This document shows, one piece after another, positions 1 through 10,383 of a DNA stretch of 64,000 nt. Under the pieces are notes generated by a model, which saw only the letters and a program-made list of their open reading frames with translations, had not been told where the DNA came from and searched no databases. A program made the translations under genes and the position numbers. The first letter of the stretch is position 1. Every line of letters starts with the position of its first letter. Source of the DNA: Sanderia malayensis (lineage: Eukaryota > Cnidaria > Scyphozoa > Semaeostomeae > Pelagiidae); the NCBI GenBank assembly GCA_013076295.1, contig RQOL01000863.1, forward strand, positions 1,058,180 through 1,122,179, read 5' to 3'.

Positions 1-153
1 TCACTACGAAACACCCTTTTGTTCCACATAAAGTTGCATGAGCGCTTATTTGACGAGAGTGGTTAAAAGGGGTGGGCGATAATTAGAAAAAGTAACTGCA
101 CAAGGGAGTTTTCATCAGACTAATTGGTCGATTGTGCCTGCCATGCCACCAAC

Positions 154-2635
154 CTTGAAGCTGCACATAGTCAGAGTTTGAATATCCACATATGCGATCG
201 GAATTTGTATCAATATCCATGAATGCTATGCGTGTATCGGAGGAATCCCCAATGTACTCTTCTAGAAGGCATTTAGACGATGACTTTTCATAGCGGTATG
301 GCCAACCTTGTGAATACACGTTGTCAGGTTCAAAGTATTTTGTAGTGGATCTACAATGAAAACCTCATTCATGAGATGCAAGTGACACAAGTTGACAGTT
401 ATTGCGTTGCTAAACAAGATAAGGTACGGGGCATTGAATGTACCCCCCCCCCCCCCAATTCCTGCGTTCGTCGGCACAACGAAGGTTTCGCGCTCGATAT
501 TCGGAAATTATCAACGCTTTTTTCTCAAACGCTCTCTAAAACCACGCTCTAGTTGGAAAGTCTCAACTTCGTACCCGCTCCTCCCGCCCGGCCTTGCCCG
601 CTATCATTTCATCCTCAAAATTCATGACTAAAAACTACAAATTTAGATGGAAATGCATGAAATAGCTACAATTGCCCTACCTACAATATGTTTCGTATGG
701 ATAGCCAAGATAATCGCTATTTTTATATTGTAAGCTGAATGTGAAGCCAAAACCACTTGCAGTGTCTGATCCATCTGATTTAAACTTGATTCTTGCATAG
801 CCATCATGTGAGTACATATTGAACAGGCTGGATCCTTCCAAATTGCTTGAACAATATTTCCCGATACTTCTGTAGGAACTAATGTAAGAAAAACACACAA
901 ATTATTATTATTGTCCACCATTGTCATATATCATATCCAACATTGTCATATTGTCATATGAATAATGCATGAGGTATCGCCTAAGCGTCTTGGCGTTTAT
1001 TTGATTTGAGTGAATTTCAGGGGGCGTTTATTCATATGGGACGCATGTTACATAAAGACAAATACATTGGGCCAAGGCGAAAAGATGTTAATTTGGATTT
1101 GAAGTTTTTACGGGGATGTCACTTAACCAACGCAATTTCACATGGAGACGACCCTGGTTACAACAAATATTTTAATCCGAGTAACAATTGTAATCCAGCA
1201 TGGGCAATGCAATGAAATGATCTATGACGCGCCGTAGTGGACAAAAGGGTGTTTAGAATGCATTCAGGGTTTTAGAATTAGTATTCACAGTTTTAGAAAT
1301 TGCATTCGTCATTTTAAAACGGTATTCACTATTTTGGATTAAAGAATTTGCTACCTTAAAATTGCAATCACGGTTTTAGATTTGCGCCCACAGTTTTAGA
1401 TTTGCAATCATGGTTTTAGATTTGCGCACACAGTTTTAGATTTGCAATCATGGTTTTAGATTTGCGCACACAGTTTTAGATTTGCGAGCACAGTTGAGTT
1501 TCAGAGGCAAGGACTTCATGTATGTAAACTATAAGTCCCGAAATACAATTATAAGCCAATGCATAATCTAGGGGTAATGTGTGTGTCCCTACAATGTATA
1601 TGTAGTGTATAGCACATGTATAACACATGTATAACACATGTATAACATATGTATAACACATGTATTAGTGTATTATCAGAGTACATTTGGGTGAAAACTC
1701 GTAAATACAGTGAATAGCAAGTGTATAAGGGTGTGCATAAGTGTTTTCGCCTAGTTGCACTCTGATGATACACTAATACACCTGTGTTCACCTGTACACA
1801 TCTTATACACTTGTTATTCACTTTATTTACGAGTTTTCACCCAAATGTACTCTGATGATACACTAATACATGTGTTATACATGTGTTATACACGTGTTAT
1901 CCTGTTATCCACTACATATACATTGCAGGGACACGCACATTACCCCTAGATTATGCATTGGCTTATAATTGTATTTCGGGACTTATAGTTTACATACATG
2001 AAGTCCTTGCCTCTGAAACTCAACTGTGTGCGCAAATCTAAAACCATGATTGCAAATCTAAAACTATGGGCGCAAATCTAAAACCGTGATTGCAATTTTA
2101 AAGTAGCAAATTCTTTAATGCAAAATAGTGAATACCGTTTTAAAATGGCGAATGCAATTTCTAAAACTGTGAATACTACTTCTAAAACCCTGAATGCATT
2201 CTAAACACCCTTTTGTCCACTACGGCGCGTCATAATGATCTAAGATCGGATTACAACAAGCAGAAGGAATTCGCATCGAAAGCAAAAATATGACAAATCC
2301 GTAATACCCCTATCACAACATAAAAAGCTGGTAAATTCATGATTAATGAAAACTTACCTGGTTAAAAACACTTCCACATAATCATTATCGCAATCGGGCA
2401 TATTTCCTTTCACATCGAAGGACGTCCACCAGCGAATTGCAAGAAAGTAGTTACCGCCACTATATCTAGATACCGGCCTTATGTCAATTGTGCAGTTTTC
2501 ATTATTTGAGTAGTCTGACACTGACACAGTTTTATCCGATAAAGTTGCATAAGATATCTTTGAATGGCACGACTTTGTGCTTGCTTCAGCTATCAAAATT
2601 AGGACGATCGATAAAATATTTAAAATCTTCATCAT
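154..2635 (-). CDS. C1: double-CUB transmembrane protein, 3' part off the window
   Basis: Leftmost copy of the tandem CUB receptor family; exons 4 and 5 lie outside the window. Visible exons are 2635-2358 (ATG, signal peptide with hydrophobic core ILSIVLILIA, first half of CUB1), 878-681 (second half of CUB1) and 350-154 (first part of CUB2). Donors and acceptors match the other copies, and the lengths (278/198/197 nt) equal those of C2. CUB1 shows the usual pattern: Cys after the signal peptide, NCTIDIRP, PDCDNDYVEVF, IGKYC, and a C-terminal SDGSDT..GFGFTF strand. CUB2 begins YSQGWPYRY and contains AFMDIDTN and NSDYVQLQG. Intron 1 is swollen by the foldback element at 1224-2233. By family likeness it is a type I surface protein; the ligand is unknown. 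Confidence 0.8.
1224..2233. mobile_element. Foldback DNA element with ~480-bp inverted arms and 8-bp target duplication
   Basis: Nearly the whole 1010-bp element is a palindrome. The left end starts atgacgcgccgtagtgg and the right end is its reverse complement. It is flanked by perfect direct repeats aatgatct at 1216-1223 and 2234-2241. Each arm carries a ~20-bp tandem motif (ttttagatttgcaatcatgg / ttttagatttgcgcacacag) and runs of cacatgtataa. No transposase is present. Long arms with 8-bp duplications fit a non-autonomous MULE-like or hAT-like foldback element; the superfamily is not settled. It sits in intron 1 of C1. Confidence 0.88.
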
Positions 2636-3205
2636 ATTCGCGTTTTCAACGAATACCGAAATATATTTATTCTACTGCTGCTCTGTCCTTGCCTCGAGTG
2701 ATATTAAATGTCAAACCACCAGCAACAGATCCTTCCCCAAACATCGGTCATTCACAGACAAACACAACCTCGAACCCAGGTTGAGACAAACACCCAATCA
2801 AACAAGGATAAGGGGGTGTAAACGGCGCTGCGCAGAACTACAAGAATGTAAGGAAACTATGATCCAGAAAGACAAGACAAAGTTTCTATAGTTCATTAAA
2901 ACAAAAGTCTTAATAATTGTGCACAAGATCAACCCAGAAATACTATTGGGCTATTGCGAATGAATAAAATATTTGGAGCGTTACACCACATAAGCTCAAT
3001 AAAAGCTAAACAACCAAATGACAATAAAAAGTCAACCATAAAATAAAAGATTGGACATAAAATGAAAAAATCAAGTTTTTGAACTTGGCAAAAAACAACA
3101 TATATATTGATGCTGCATACGAATAGCCAGCCAAATTACAAATAATGCGAAGGATTAAAACATCAAATCTACAGCAGAAATTAGTTCAAGTGGACTTGCC
3201 ATTGA
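2636..3205. other. Intergenic spacer between C1 (5' end) and C2 (3' end)
   Basis: Contains the C1 upstream region and the C2 3' flank. Short open frames on the plus strand have no recognisable domains and overlap the C1 first exon in antisense. I see no convincing gene or element. Confidence 0.5.
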
Positions 3206-5899
3206 CTAAGGTGCTGATGGGTTCACCTGGACATATGCTGGAGGTGGTTCAGTTGGGATGCCGGCTGGAGGAGCCATTGGTGCTTGACCATAGCCCTGTG
3301 ATGCTGGCGGATAGAAAGCTGGCTGGCCTGCTCCTGGGGCAGTCTGGTATGTTGTTGCAGTTGGGTATGTGGCAGTCATAGGGTTCCCAGTGTAGACAGG
3401 ATCTTGCGGATAGCCTGCAGGTTTTTGATAGGAAGTTGGGTAAGCAGAAGTATACTGCATCTGAGCACCAGTTCCGGGGTAGGCATTTACAGTCTGAGAC
3501 ATGACAGTTGTTCCAGAAGACACTGTATTGGTTGTTGCGAGAATGGCTGTGTTTGCTGGATTCTGTCTCACAATGGCACCATGGGTTCTATTCCGCTTGC
3601 ACATGTATACAATGACCAACACAAGAACAATCAAAAAAATAACTGCTCCTACAATGCTGCCTGCAACTACTGCAGCTGTGTTGGGTCCAACAGTTACTTT
3701 GTTAGCTGCAGAAAATATCAAACAAACAATGAGATTGAATATCAAGTTCAATAGTAACATTGAAATCACAGCCTGGTGTAGTTTTTCAAGTCAGCTTTGG
3801 TACAAAGATACAAACAAAAAAGCAACTTACGATTGTATGTGATGTATCCGGAAACAAAGCCTCGATCGGAGGAGCCTCCTCTTTGACGATTAAACTTTAT
3901 GTAGAAATAATTGTAGTATTTGACAGTGTAGGCTTTGATACTGGAAGCAGAACACAATTTGCTACTTATCGAACTTGGATAACTGCTGTATGAGCTGTCA
4001 GACCCTGCAAAAATAAAAAATGCAAGTCCAAAACTGAATAAAATAAAAATCCAAGATTGATAGCATCAAATTTGAAAATTTATGTTTACATTGTGAATAC
4101 TACACCAACCTTGAAGTTGAACATAGTCTGAGTTGGAATATCCACAGTACAAATAGCTATTTGTATCAATGTCCATGAATGCTACACGAGCTTCGTAGCT
4201 ACTTCCAACATATACTTTCTGGGTACAGGCAGAATATGATTGCGCATATCTCTTTGGCCAACCTTGTGAATACTTGTAGTCAGATGAAGAGTAGCTTGTA
4301 GATGAGCTGAAAAATAAAATGCTTATTAAAGCTGATTGACAGTTATCAAAGGCATAATATATGCATAATATGCAAAAATTGAATACAGATAATTATAATA
4401 CATACTGTAAATCTTCGAATAAGCCCCCGGGGGCTTATTTGCAAAAATGAATTTTTGGGTGGGGGCTTATTCGAGGGAGGGGCTTATTTCAAAGTGTTGC
4501 TTTTTTCCTCAAAGGTTGACAGAAAAAAGACGACACAGTTTTCTCAATCGGCTAAAATTTTTTCACAAAGTGCTGCGTGAAGATTTAACAAAAATTATAA
4601 TTTGTTTATTGTCACGAAAATCGCGTTTCTTTTTACTTTTTTGTCTTGAGTCAAAGGAAGTAATACTGTATAGCTATTGTCCTATGGGGGCTTTCTCGAA
4701 CTAAGATATTATTCTGCACTTATGCTTCCCTCGAATAAGACCCCATGGGGGCTTATTTGAGGAGGGGGCTTATTTGCAAAAATGATTTTTTAGGTGGGAG
4801 CTTAATCGAGGGGGTGCTTATTTGAACGTGGGGGCTTATTCGAGGATTTACGGTATGTCAAATCCTTCTACTAACCTACAATATGTTTGGGATGAAGAAC
4901 CAAGATATTCGCTGCTCTTACTTTTCAGCTCGTATGAAAAGCTAAAGCCCCGTCCAGTAACAGAACTGTCTGAATGAAATTTGATTTTTGCGTAGCCATC
5001 ATAAGAGTACATGTTGAACAGGCTGGAACTTTGCAAATTGCTTGAGCAATATTTCCCAATGCTTCTGTAGGAACTAATATAGGAAAGGAAAGACAAACAA
5101 TTTTAGCAACATGTTCAGTCATCTTATCATTACTTTGTAGTATAAAAAACCTACCTCCGGGCATCATGCTCAAAATTAATCAAATGAGTTACTTTTATTT
5201 TTCGGTTATTCCCAAAACCCCAAAAGTTAAATGAGGCCAGAGGGGGCTTTTACTGCAATAAATTGCTTAATCTATTGGCCTAAGTCACCTGCTTTTGAAA
5301 ATTCAAAATTTCATGAATTTTCAGTGAAAACATAATTCAAACTATATATATGTTGATATTGTTTATAATAACAAAAATTTTCTTGCCATTTCTGGACGCC
5401 ATTTTTCATCCGGTGGTGCGTAGCTATAGCTCAGTAAGTGTTATATTCTTATGTAAATTGTCTAGCTCCGGCCATTTTGCATCAGGTGGTGCGTAACTAA
5501 ACTTTTTTTGCTCCCCACCGAGGAGTGTACTTCCACAAATTGGTTGCTAGGCCCTCACAATCAAATCCACAAAAAGCTGAAGACTGTACAATTCAATTGA
5601 AATCATTACATGAAAACTTACCTCGTCAAAAAAACCTCCACATAATCATTATAACAATTGGGCATGTTTCCTTTCACATCAAATGATAGCCATTTTATTT
5701 CCAGATAATAGCTTCCGCCGCTGTAATAAGATGAAGGCCGAATCGTTATCGTGCAATCGTCGTAATTTGTGTAGTACGACAATGACTTGGTACTTTTTGA
5801 CGTCGTAGCATACAGCGTTGTAGAATAGCAATACGACGAAGCTGTTGTTTTTCCGGCTAACATGAAAAAGATCAAAAATACATGCAATATTTTCGACAT
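3206..5899 (-). CDS. C2: double-CUB transmembrane protein with PPxY tail (complete)
   Basis: Exons 5899-5622, 5073-4876, 4306-4110, 4004-3831 and 3705-3206 sum to 1347 nt, giving 448 aa. The start ATG precedes a signal peptide (LHVFLIFFMLAG). CUB1 spans roughly residues 24-135 (CTITIRP, NCYNDYVEVF, IGKYC, SSVTGRGFSFSY). CUB2 spans roughly 155-280 (YSQGWPKRY, ACTQKVYVG, VAFMDIDTN, SDYVQLQG, FYIKFNR, RGFVSGY). A helix around AVIFLIVLVLVIVYMC is followed by a basic stop (KRNR). The tail is rich in Pro, Tyr, Thr and Ala. It holds the motif TVMSQTVNAYPGT, shared across copies, and ends EPPPAYVQVNPSAP, a PPxY motif of the kind bound by WW domains of Nedd4-type ligases and other adaptors. This is the best intact reference copy for the family. 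The function is not known to me. Confidence 0.88.
4403..4855. mobile_element. MITE with TA duplication and aataagccccc inverted termini
   Basis: The left end (ta)ctgtaaatcttcgaataag is the inverted match of the right end cttattcgaggatttacgg(ta), and TA dinucleotides flank both. The interior repeats gggggcttatt motifs. TA duplication suggests a Tc1/mariner-type non-autonomous element. It sits in intron 2 of C2. A relative lies in the FKBP gene at 52110-52384. Confidence 0.75.
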
Positions 5900-7090
5900 C
5901 TTGGTGAGCTACGATTTTCACGCTTACGTTGCAAGAAAGTGAAAATCAGATTTCGCTTTCGTTTTCGTCCTCACTTTCAGCAGACCTGCTGTGTTGCTTG
6001 CTTTGTTGAATCAAGTCAAGGGCTGCCAGATTTGTAATTTAGGATATGCTGATTTAATTTTGCAAACTATGTGACCAACGTTGCATATTTTATGCTAACA
6101 TGACAACCCTAATCCAAGTATCTCCTGATTTGCATTACAAATTTAATATCAACAAAGTCACCAACCTGCGTTGCGTGCATATTCTGCTTGTTTCTGCTGA
6201 GTCAAGCCAAGGGTTGCCAGATTTTAACTTCTCATTACATCATTTATCATCATATGCAATTTTCCAATCATGAAAATAATATTCCATTAGGGACTAAAAT
6301 ATGCAAAGGAGTGCCTTTAAAATTTCTTGCAAAAGTTATCGAAGCAAAGTACGGCACCGATTTGGTGTCTTTTGATGTGGTGACATAAGTCTTAGCAGAC
6401 AGGCAAGACACAACTGACGTCTTTCAAACAATGCCAGCAAAATACCAAATATTTTAAACTTAATATTTTCGACTAAAAAGCATTTTCAGCTTTTTCCGCA
6501 CGGCTTAAACTTGGCAATCTGAGCAAAACCAGAATTTCACTAATTTGCGCAAACGAAAGGCGGTTGAATGAATGACATTGTACCTTCACTGGAAGCAATT
6601 GCTTATAATTAACAAATTCCCAATTGGTTTGTTCTACGTTCTGGTTCTGGTAGTTGATGAATACAAACAAAGATTGAAGTATTCGCTTCAAATCAATTTT
6701 AAGTATAAAGGAACTGAATCTATTGCAAATGCAATGCAGTCCGGTTATCAAAAAAGGATTCAGTTCAACAGATTGTCTTTGCTAATGATTAAAAGGAACA
6801 GGGACAAATGTCACTTTTTACAACTAGCATTTGATTCGTTGTGGCTGCAAGTTTTTCCTCTATCAAACTAGACGCCTTCGTTATCAAGTTTAACTACTCC
6901 ACCCTATAATAAGCATTGAGGAGTTCATAAGTGAGTGCCTAAATGGCCTGCTAGGTTTTAATGGGACTTGATCTGGTTACAAGCCACTTGTCCATAGAAA
7001 GAGTAAAAAATATCTAAAATGCCAACATTGCTATTTAATTAATGTTTCCAAGCAAACAAATTACTGTACACCAGTCTGTCATGCGTTTAA
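5900..7090. repeat. Spacer between C2 and C3 with C3 3' UTR homologous to those of C4 and C5
   Basis: The stretch 6790-6900 (ttgattcgttgtggctgca... ctctatcaaactagacgcc) and the stretch before the C3 stop (atgccaacattgctatttaattaatg) match 10130-10345 and 13640-13880, upstream in genome order of the C4 and C5 stops. This marks a shared 3' UTR. No gene is recognised in the rest. Confidence 0.55.
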
Positions 7091-8945
7091 CTAAAGTCCT
7101 GGTGGATTTACTTCGACAACTGATGGAGATGGTTCATTTGGGACTTCAAGAGAACCACTTGGTGCTCGTCCTTGACTGTTGTCTTGTAATTCTGATGGAT
7201 GAAACGCTGACTGGGCTACTGGGGGGCCAGCTTGATAAGTTGTTGCTATTGAGTTTGCAACAATATCTGAGTGTGTATCTGTGGATTTCAAAATTTCACT
7301 TTGGTAAGCAGAAGGCTGAATCCGAGGACAAGTTCCAGGATCGGAGCTTAGAGTCTCTGACGTCACAGTGACATCGAAAGAAGTTTCGTTGATTGTTGCG
7401 ATAGCCGTTGTGTTTGCTTGATTCTGTCTCACGAGATTGCAATGATTCTGTTTGGATTTCCACACAATAACCACCACGAGAGCAATCCCAAATATAAATG
7501 TTACTGCACCAATGCTGCCTGCAATTTTTGCAGTTTTGTTGGAAGTTGCCTTTTTAGCTATTGAAAAAAAAACAATGAATGAAAACAATGGATCATATTC
7601 AATAGTTACATTAAAGTCAAAGTCTGGTGGAGTTTTATGATTCAGCTTTTGTAGAAAGAACCAAGCAACAAGGAAAATTGCTGACCATTTGGACTGTACG
7701 TGACGTATCCAGAAATAAAGCCTCGGTGAAAGGAGCCTCCTTTTTCGCGAGTAAACTCTATGCCGAAATAATTGCTTTTGACAGTGTAAGCTTTCATGTG
7801 ATAAGTATTACACAATTCGCTACTTATCGGAGTACTGTGTGAGCCGTAATATCCTGCAATAAGAGATAAAAGTCTAATCAGAAAAAATAGAAAACAAAGT
7901 TCAGTTGCATCAAATGTCACATGTGATTTCATGCTGAAATAGTTTTTCTTGTTGCAATGTCTTCTGAATAGTGCAGAGTGTAGCACACGAACCTAGAAGT
8001 TGAACATTGTCTGAGTCGCTGCATCCATAGTAAGAATTGTCTGTATTTGTATCAATGTCCATGAATGCTACACGAGCGTGATAATCTTTTCCAAGATATA
8101 CTTTCTGAATACAAGCAACTGACGATTTTGCGTATGCGTAAGGTCAACCATGTGAATACCTGTAGGCGGATAAAGAGTAGCCTACCTTTGGGCTATGAAA
8201 TAAAATACTTTACTTACGTAATGCAAAACGCAGGCCAACAGCTTATTGAAAAAAGGACACCATATAGCCACCTTATGCCTGTACACTTCAATGCAAGTAA
8301 ATATAAACACTCTCATTTTCCTACTAACCTACAATACGTTTGGGATGAAGACCCAAGATATTCATATCCATTCCTCTTCAGCTCGTATGAAAAACTGAGG
8401 CCTTTTCCAGTCACTGAACTGTCTGTATGAAATTTGATTTTTGCGTAACCATCATAAGAGTACATGTTGAACAAGCCGGAACCTTTCAAATTGCCTGAAC
8501 AATACTTTCCAATACTTTTGTAGGAACTAACGTGGTAAGAAAAACAATTTTTAATTTTATATAAGCCGTTTGACTATGTAAAATTATCATGCTTTGCAAT
8601 AACGCAATAACTGGCAAGAACCCAATCATATGGCTTTGCCCAACTCTATTTTAAGCTAGTTATATATACCAACCTGGTCAGAAACACCTCAACATAATTA
8701 TCTTTACAATCGGGCATTATTCCTTTCACATCAAATAATAGCCATTTTATTTCAAGATAATATCCCCAAGTATAAATATTTGGATACGAAGGCCGAATTG
8801 ATATCGTGCAACCGTAGTAACTTGATTGGTACCGCGCTATGTCCTTAGATATTCCGGCGTAAAGTGTCGTGGAAGAACAAGATTGAGCACTTGTTGTTGC
8901 CATTAAAATTAACATTGGTGACAAATAATACAACATTTTCGACAT
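7091..8945 (-). pseudogene. C3: double-CUB transmembrane gene copy with in-frame stop (likely pseudogene)
   Basis: All five exons are present: 8945-8674, 8526-8329, 8192-7993, 7853-7686 and 7557-7091. They sum to 1305 nt in one frame. The frame is broken in exon 3, where the conserved Trp of YSQGWP is replaced by TGA (complement of 8144-8146). The usual exon 4 donor is also gone: GTAAGT at the homologous place reads CAAATG. A GT six bases further on (gtcagc, 7680-7685) would keep phase and add two codons. The tail end reads EPSPSVVEVNPPGL, so the PPxY motif is lost. Exons 1, 2, 4 and 5 are otherwise open, so inactivation looks recent. A sequencing error or an allele cannot be ruled out. Confidence 0.75.
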
Positions 8946-9633
8946 ATTTATTAACTTGCAGTTTGCGACTTGGCAAAGTAAACTTTGTTTTTCTCTGCAA
9001 GCTTGCATTACATATATATATTCTTCTAAATTAATTGACGTCACAAGTAAACCCCATACATGATGCGTATGGACAACGCCCCCACAACGCTGTCACATCG
9101 CATGTACAAACTATAATTCCGCATATCAAAGTCAAATCAGTGATTTATGATTAGGAAGACCATTGATCATTTTTCTATTGACATTCAGCCCACAACTGTA
9201 TTGACGCACTCACCCCAAGAGTTCCTCGTGAAATACTCTATGTAAAACTGTTGGTGTGGTGGAAAGGGATAGAAATGTTGTGCTTGGCGAGGTAAGGGTC
9301 ACGACACGACGCTGGATAATGACAGCAGTGATGTATGACGGTGTGCCAGAAATCTGAGGCTAAACGAAGAGAAGTGCAAGATGAAGTTTTCGTATATTTT
9401 GTATTTCGCATAAAAACTTTTAAAAACCAACGGTGTATTCAAAGTTAAGCGGTCATTGCAGCTATCAATATTACATCCCATTTATGAGGAAAATCAAAAG
9501 TACAGGATTCTAAAATTTTGTAATTAGGAGTTGGTCCGGTTACGTGAGGTGCTTCTCTTCTTTACTACTGTATCTACGCCATACGCTGATTTGATTGTAG
9601 TAGCTATATTGAAAGCTGTTAGAAGAAAGTTGC
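8946..9633. other. Spacer upstream of C3
   Basis: AT-rich non-coding sequence. From about 9300 it resembles the 12.8-13.1 kb spacer (for example aggattctaaaattttgtaattaggagttggtcc), the 3' flank of C6/C8-type genes. No gene is recognised. Confidence 0.45.
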
Positions 9634-9815
9634 CTAAAAGGCTGATCCAACACTTTGTGGACTTCTTAAAATTGGCATTTTAAATTGGGCCAGTCTGATA
9701 TGGTTTAGCTGTTATCGTTGTGACAACAGACTCTTCTGCGATGCCAGAATGGTGTGGGTTGATAAAATTGGTAGAATATTCATATCCATTCGAATACTCA
9801 AGATTATACTAATAA
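9634..9815 (-). pseudogene. Orphan last-exon fragment of a C6/C8-type gene (frameshifted)
   Basis: Read on the minus strand, this matches the final ~60 codons of C6 and C8 (NFINPHHS, ESVVTT, AKPYQTGP) and the same stop position. One extra base after CAGACTGGCCCA shifts the frame into TAA. No upstream exons of this type precede it. It is a truncation relic left by unequal crossing-over, followed by the 3' flank of the C4 unit. Confidence 0.75.
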
Positions 9816-10383
9816 CAATACAACTGAATGATGAGAAATCTAGTTTCTACTTCGATTTTATTATCGTTTGCGCGTTCCTCAGTTTGTTTATTGTTTCGTT
9901 TCTTTCATTCAATCAACCGAAAGAAAGTACGCGCGAAGGATGAAAAAGAAAAATGACAATAGTTTTGCGGCTACTTTACCCACAAATACTCCTAATAATG
10001 ATCGATAATTTAAAAGTCAAGATGGCTACGTTGTTGTTTTCGTAATAACAACAAACAAGTAATAGCGAAATATAAATATTATATAAATATTATATATTTT
10101 AATGGTTTATGTACAGAGCTATCCCTGCTTCTTCCGCCGAGAAAAAGGACGGGGACAATTATTACAACTGTCATTTGATTCATTGTGGCTGCAGGCTTTT
10201 TCTCTATCAAGCTGGACACCTTCATTGTCTGACTTTTCCAACTTTTGATAAACATTGTTTATCTAAATAGCTTGCCAAGGTCAAGCGCAAGTTGGTCTAA
10301 TTGCCAGCTAGTTTTGCAACAAGGTTTAAAACTATCAACAATGCCAACATTGCTATTTAATTAATGTTGCCAGGCAAACTAGC
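9816..10383. repeat. Copy 1 of a spacer duplicated at 13.32-13.89 kb
   Basis: From aactgaatgatgagaaatctag to the C4 stop, this closely matches 13323-13891, including gaaagtacgcgcgaaggatgaaaaag, gagaaaaaggac and atgccaacattgctatttaattaatgttgccaggcaaact. It is the 3' UTR and flank of the C4/C5 gene type. Confidence 0.7.

Noticed and set aside
1476..1949. Tyr/Cys-rich open frames on both strands
   Set aside because: They lie in the palindromic arms of the 1224-2233 element and consist of cacatgtataa repeats.
3145..3842. Several plus-strand open frames around the C2 last exon
   Set aside because: Antisense shadows of the low-complexity C2 tail exon.
8065..8430. 121-codon plus-strand open frame
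   Set aside because: Antisense of C3 exons 3 and 2 across an intron.
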